A stretch of DNA of 64,000 bases from Oligoflexus tunisiensis. GTDB lineage: Bacteria; Bdellovibrionota_B; Oligoflexia; Oligoflexales; Oligoflexaceae. The stretch covers positions 2,688,471 through 2,752,470 of the forward strand of contig NZ_BDFO01000001.1 of the NCBI RefSeq assembly GCF_001748245.1, in the 5' to 3' direction. The translations under genes and the position numbers were made by a program. The notes beneath the pieces are model-generated. The model was not told the origin of the DNA, ran no database searches, and saw only the letters and a program-made list of their open reading frames with translations. How positions within the stretch are numbered: the stretch's first letter is position 1; each line of letters begins with the position of its first letter. This document shows positions 62,507 through 64,000 of this stretch, one piece after another.

Positions 62507-63907
62507 ATGGCAACGGCCCGCGCATTCGATTTTAACGGAAAGGACCCGAACGGGGTCCCGGCACGGGAGCTGTCGGTAAAGTCTGCCACAGTTTTCATCA
62601 GCCGCAACACCGTTCGGTCTGTGATTGTCCGGGAAATGAAAAATTACGGGATTGCCACAATCAACGCCTTCGAAAGTGTCGCTGAGGTTTGTGAGGAACT
62701 CCAAAAGAACCCGGAAAGTTTACTCGTGGTCGACTGGGAACACGGTGAGCAAAATGTGACCAAGGTCCTGCGCGCCGCTCAGGGGCCCTTCCGCGTTGAT
62801 ACCCGGCCCATTTACTTTATTGCTTTGGACCTGGCCGAACGCGTGATCGCGGTCGCCAACGAATATAATGTGATGCAGATCCACACCGGTGAGATCTCGC
62901 AGGCCCAGATCGTCAAAAACCTCGATGAGCTGCTGAAATATTCAACCCTGTCACCGGCCTGCCGCAAGGCTTTTCGTGACATCGCCGCGTTGCGAAAGAG
63001 CGGAGATCTGGCGGCAGCCGAACCCATTCTGCGTAAACTCTGTGGCGAAGAACCCACCAATATCCGCGCGGCCGTGGAACTCGGTGCGACGCTGTTCGAT
63101 CTCGGACGTTACAAGGATGCTTTGCTCTGGATGCAGAAGGTGCATCCGGCCAGCAATGGTGATCTCCGGGCCCAGCATCTTTTGGCCCGTTGTTTCATGA
63201 AGATGGGTTTTTTTGAAAAGGCCCAGAAGCTGCTCGATGAAGCCTGGCTGATCAGCCCGCATAACGTGGATCGACTCGTGGACCTGGGGCACATCCTGCT
63301 CAATCTGGAAAAGACAGAGGAGGCTCTGGGCAAGTTCAATGAAGCCTTGAAACTCGACAAGGATTTCAAGGAAGCCAAAGTCGGCAAGGCCCAATGCAGC
63401 ATGCTCGAAGGTCATGTGAACGAGGCCATGAAAATGCTCGGACAGATCGAGACGCCCCACGAACTTGCCTCCATTTTCAACAGCGCGGCGATCATGGCCA
63501 TCCGTCAGGGGCATTACAAGCAGGGGCTCAGCCTTTATAAATCCGCGGTCACCTATGTATCGAGCGACACCCAGGTCTTGTCCCGGGTTTTCTTTAATAT
63601 GGGCATCGGCCTGGTCAAATGGGGCAAGTCGGCTCAGGCGCTCTCCGCGTTTGAACAGGCGGCGTCGCTGGACGCGAACTTCACCAAGGCCAGTCATAAT
63701 GTGGAAATTCTGAAAGGCCATAAAGCCAAGGGCGGGGCTGTGACTGAGGTCAAGCGTATCCAGGGACTGGAATCGCTGGAGCAGGAGGACGTGGAATTTG
63801 GTGCCATGGACTTTGGTGTCAAACCCGCGCCCAACGCACCAGCTGATAAAGTGGCCGAGGATGAAATCGACGATAGCTATTTTCAAAGCCTGGTATCCGG
63901 TTCATAA
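62507..63907 (+). CDS. Degenerate receiver-TPR protein (paralogue of the preceding gene)
   Basis: A 466-residue protein with the same two-part layout. The N-terminal domain (about 25-140) retains the phospho-acceptor Asp (D76 in LLVVDWEHG) but lacks the acidic pair (ISRN at that place), the Ser/Thr (Ala106) and the Lys, so it is a pseudo-receiver. Residues 150-400 are about six TPR units. The C-terminus is acidic and Pro-rich. The ATG at 62507 has AGGAAAG upstream. The tandem arrangement suggests that the two work together. Confidence 0.75.
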   Translation: MATARAFDFNGKDPNGVPARELSVKSATVFISRNTVRSVIVREMKNYGIATINAFESVAEVCEELQKNPESLLVVDWEHGEQNVTKVLRAAQGPFRVDTRPIYFIALDLAERVIAVANEYNVMQIHTGEISQAQIVKNLDELLKYSTLSPACRKAFRDIAALRKSGDLAAAEPILRKLCGEEPTNIRAAVELGATLFDLGRYKDALLWMQKVHPASNGDLRAQHLLARCFMKMGFFEKAQKLLDEAWLISPHNVDRLVDLGHILLNLEKTEEALGKFNEALKLDKDFKEAKVGKAQCSMLEGHVNEAMKMLGQIETPHELASIFNSAAIMAIRQGHYKQGLSLYKSAVTYVSSDTQVLSRVFFNMGIGLVKWGKSAQALSAFEQAASLDANFTKASHNVEILKGHKAKGGAVTEVKRIQGLESLEQEDVEFGAMDFGVKPAPNAPADKVAEDEIDDSYFQSLVSGS

Positions 63908-63949
63908 TAGCCCGCGTCTCAAGCCGGGCCCCGGGTCCACCAGGAGTTT

Positions 63950-64000
63950 ATGCAGAGCTACTACCTGCGCAAGTATGCCAAGAAAATTTTACTGGCCGCC
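63950..64000 (+). CDS. Gene start cut by the window end
   Basis: An open frame from ATG 63950 (CAGGAG six bases upstream) runs 17 codons to the edge, reading MQSYYLRKYAKKILLAA. It is too short to assign. The basic, then hydrophobic start could be a membrane anchor. It is 42 bases after the second receiver-TPR gene and may belong to the same transcript. Confidence 0.5.
   Translation, partial: MQSYYLRKYAKKILLAA

Noticed and set aside
1..64000. tRNA, rRNA, CRISPR, IS or prophage
   Set aside because: I scanned both strands by eye for tRNA T-loop patterns, repeat-spacer arrays and transposase or integrase signatures and saw none.

Overview
The window reads as a chromosomal segment of a free-living Gram-negative bacterium of moderately high GC. 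It has an Mla-type retrograde phospholipid transporter, many lipobox lipoproteins, a PilZ protein, an AgmX/TonB-type domain and ClpB. This mix, plus a HexR-controlled Entner-Doudoroff branch and numerous small unknown lipoproteins, fits the Bdellovibrionota/Oligoflexia (for example an Oligoflexus relative). That placement is inference; there is no rRNA or tRNA here to test it. I see no phage, insertion sequence, CRISPR array, tRNA or rRNA. Coding density is high and most starts have clear AGGAG-type ribosome binding sites.

Layout. 1-7.5 kb: end of a 2OG-Fe(II) oxygenase, a YeaQ-type membrane protein, a patatin-like lipase, a lipoprotein-mlaE-mlaF-mlaD operon, type II NADH dehydrogenase, a GNAT enzyme and a DUF421 protein. 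7.5-24 kb: a YkgJ-like protein, a beta-helix lipoprotein, a BrkB-like protein, a giant ABC-2 permease/M1 peptidase fusion with its ATPase, udp, clpB, a von Willebrand A lipoprotein, a cytochrome-c lipoprotein, a small outer-membrane protein and a phospholipase-D-like lipoprotein. 24-29.6 kb: an aldo/keto reductase gene split by one in-frame TGA, aldehyde dehydrogenase, a cyclic-nucleotide-domain protein, a regulator coupled to a small secreted protein, and a metalloprotease-like lipoprotein.

29.7-43.4 kb is the clearest metabolic unit. A secreted GH13 alpha-amylase feeds a MalEFGK-type importer, a signal-less GH15 glucoamylase-like enzyme, glucokinase and KDPG aldolase, under a HexR regulator that appears to start at ATT. 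Together these would take alpha-glucans to glucose-6-phosphate and the end of the Entner-Doudoroff pathway.

43.5-54.4 kb is a mixed region: a small unknown protein behind three operator-like repeats, DUF420, a second YeaQ-type protein, an ABC1/AarF kinase behind tandem repeats, a lipid-anchored trypsin-like protease, CsbD, a second cytochrome-c lipoprotein, an AgmX-domain protein, a hydrolase-PilZ fusion and an orphan peptide-binding lipoprotein.

54.6-59.2 kb is an arginine operon (acyltransferase-argC-argD-argF'-argB) of the type otherwise known from Bacteroidetes, with a candidate operator upstream. 59.3-64 kb carries signalling genes: a response regulator with reversed domain order (LuxR-HTH then receiver), a second 2OG-Fe(II) oxygenase, and two tandem receiver-TPR proteins, one with a complete phosphorylation site and one degenerate. 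A further gene is cut by the window end.
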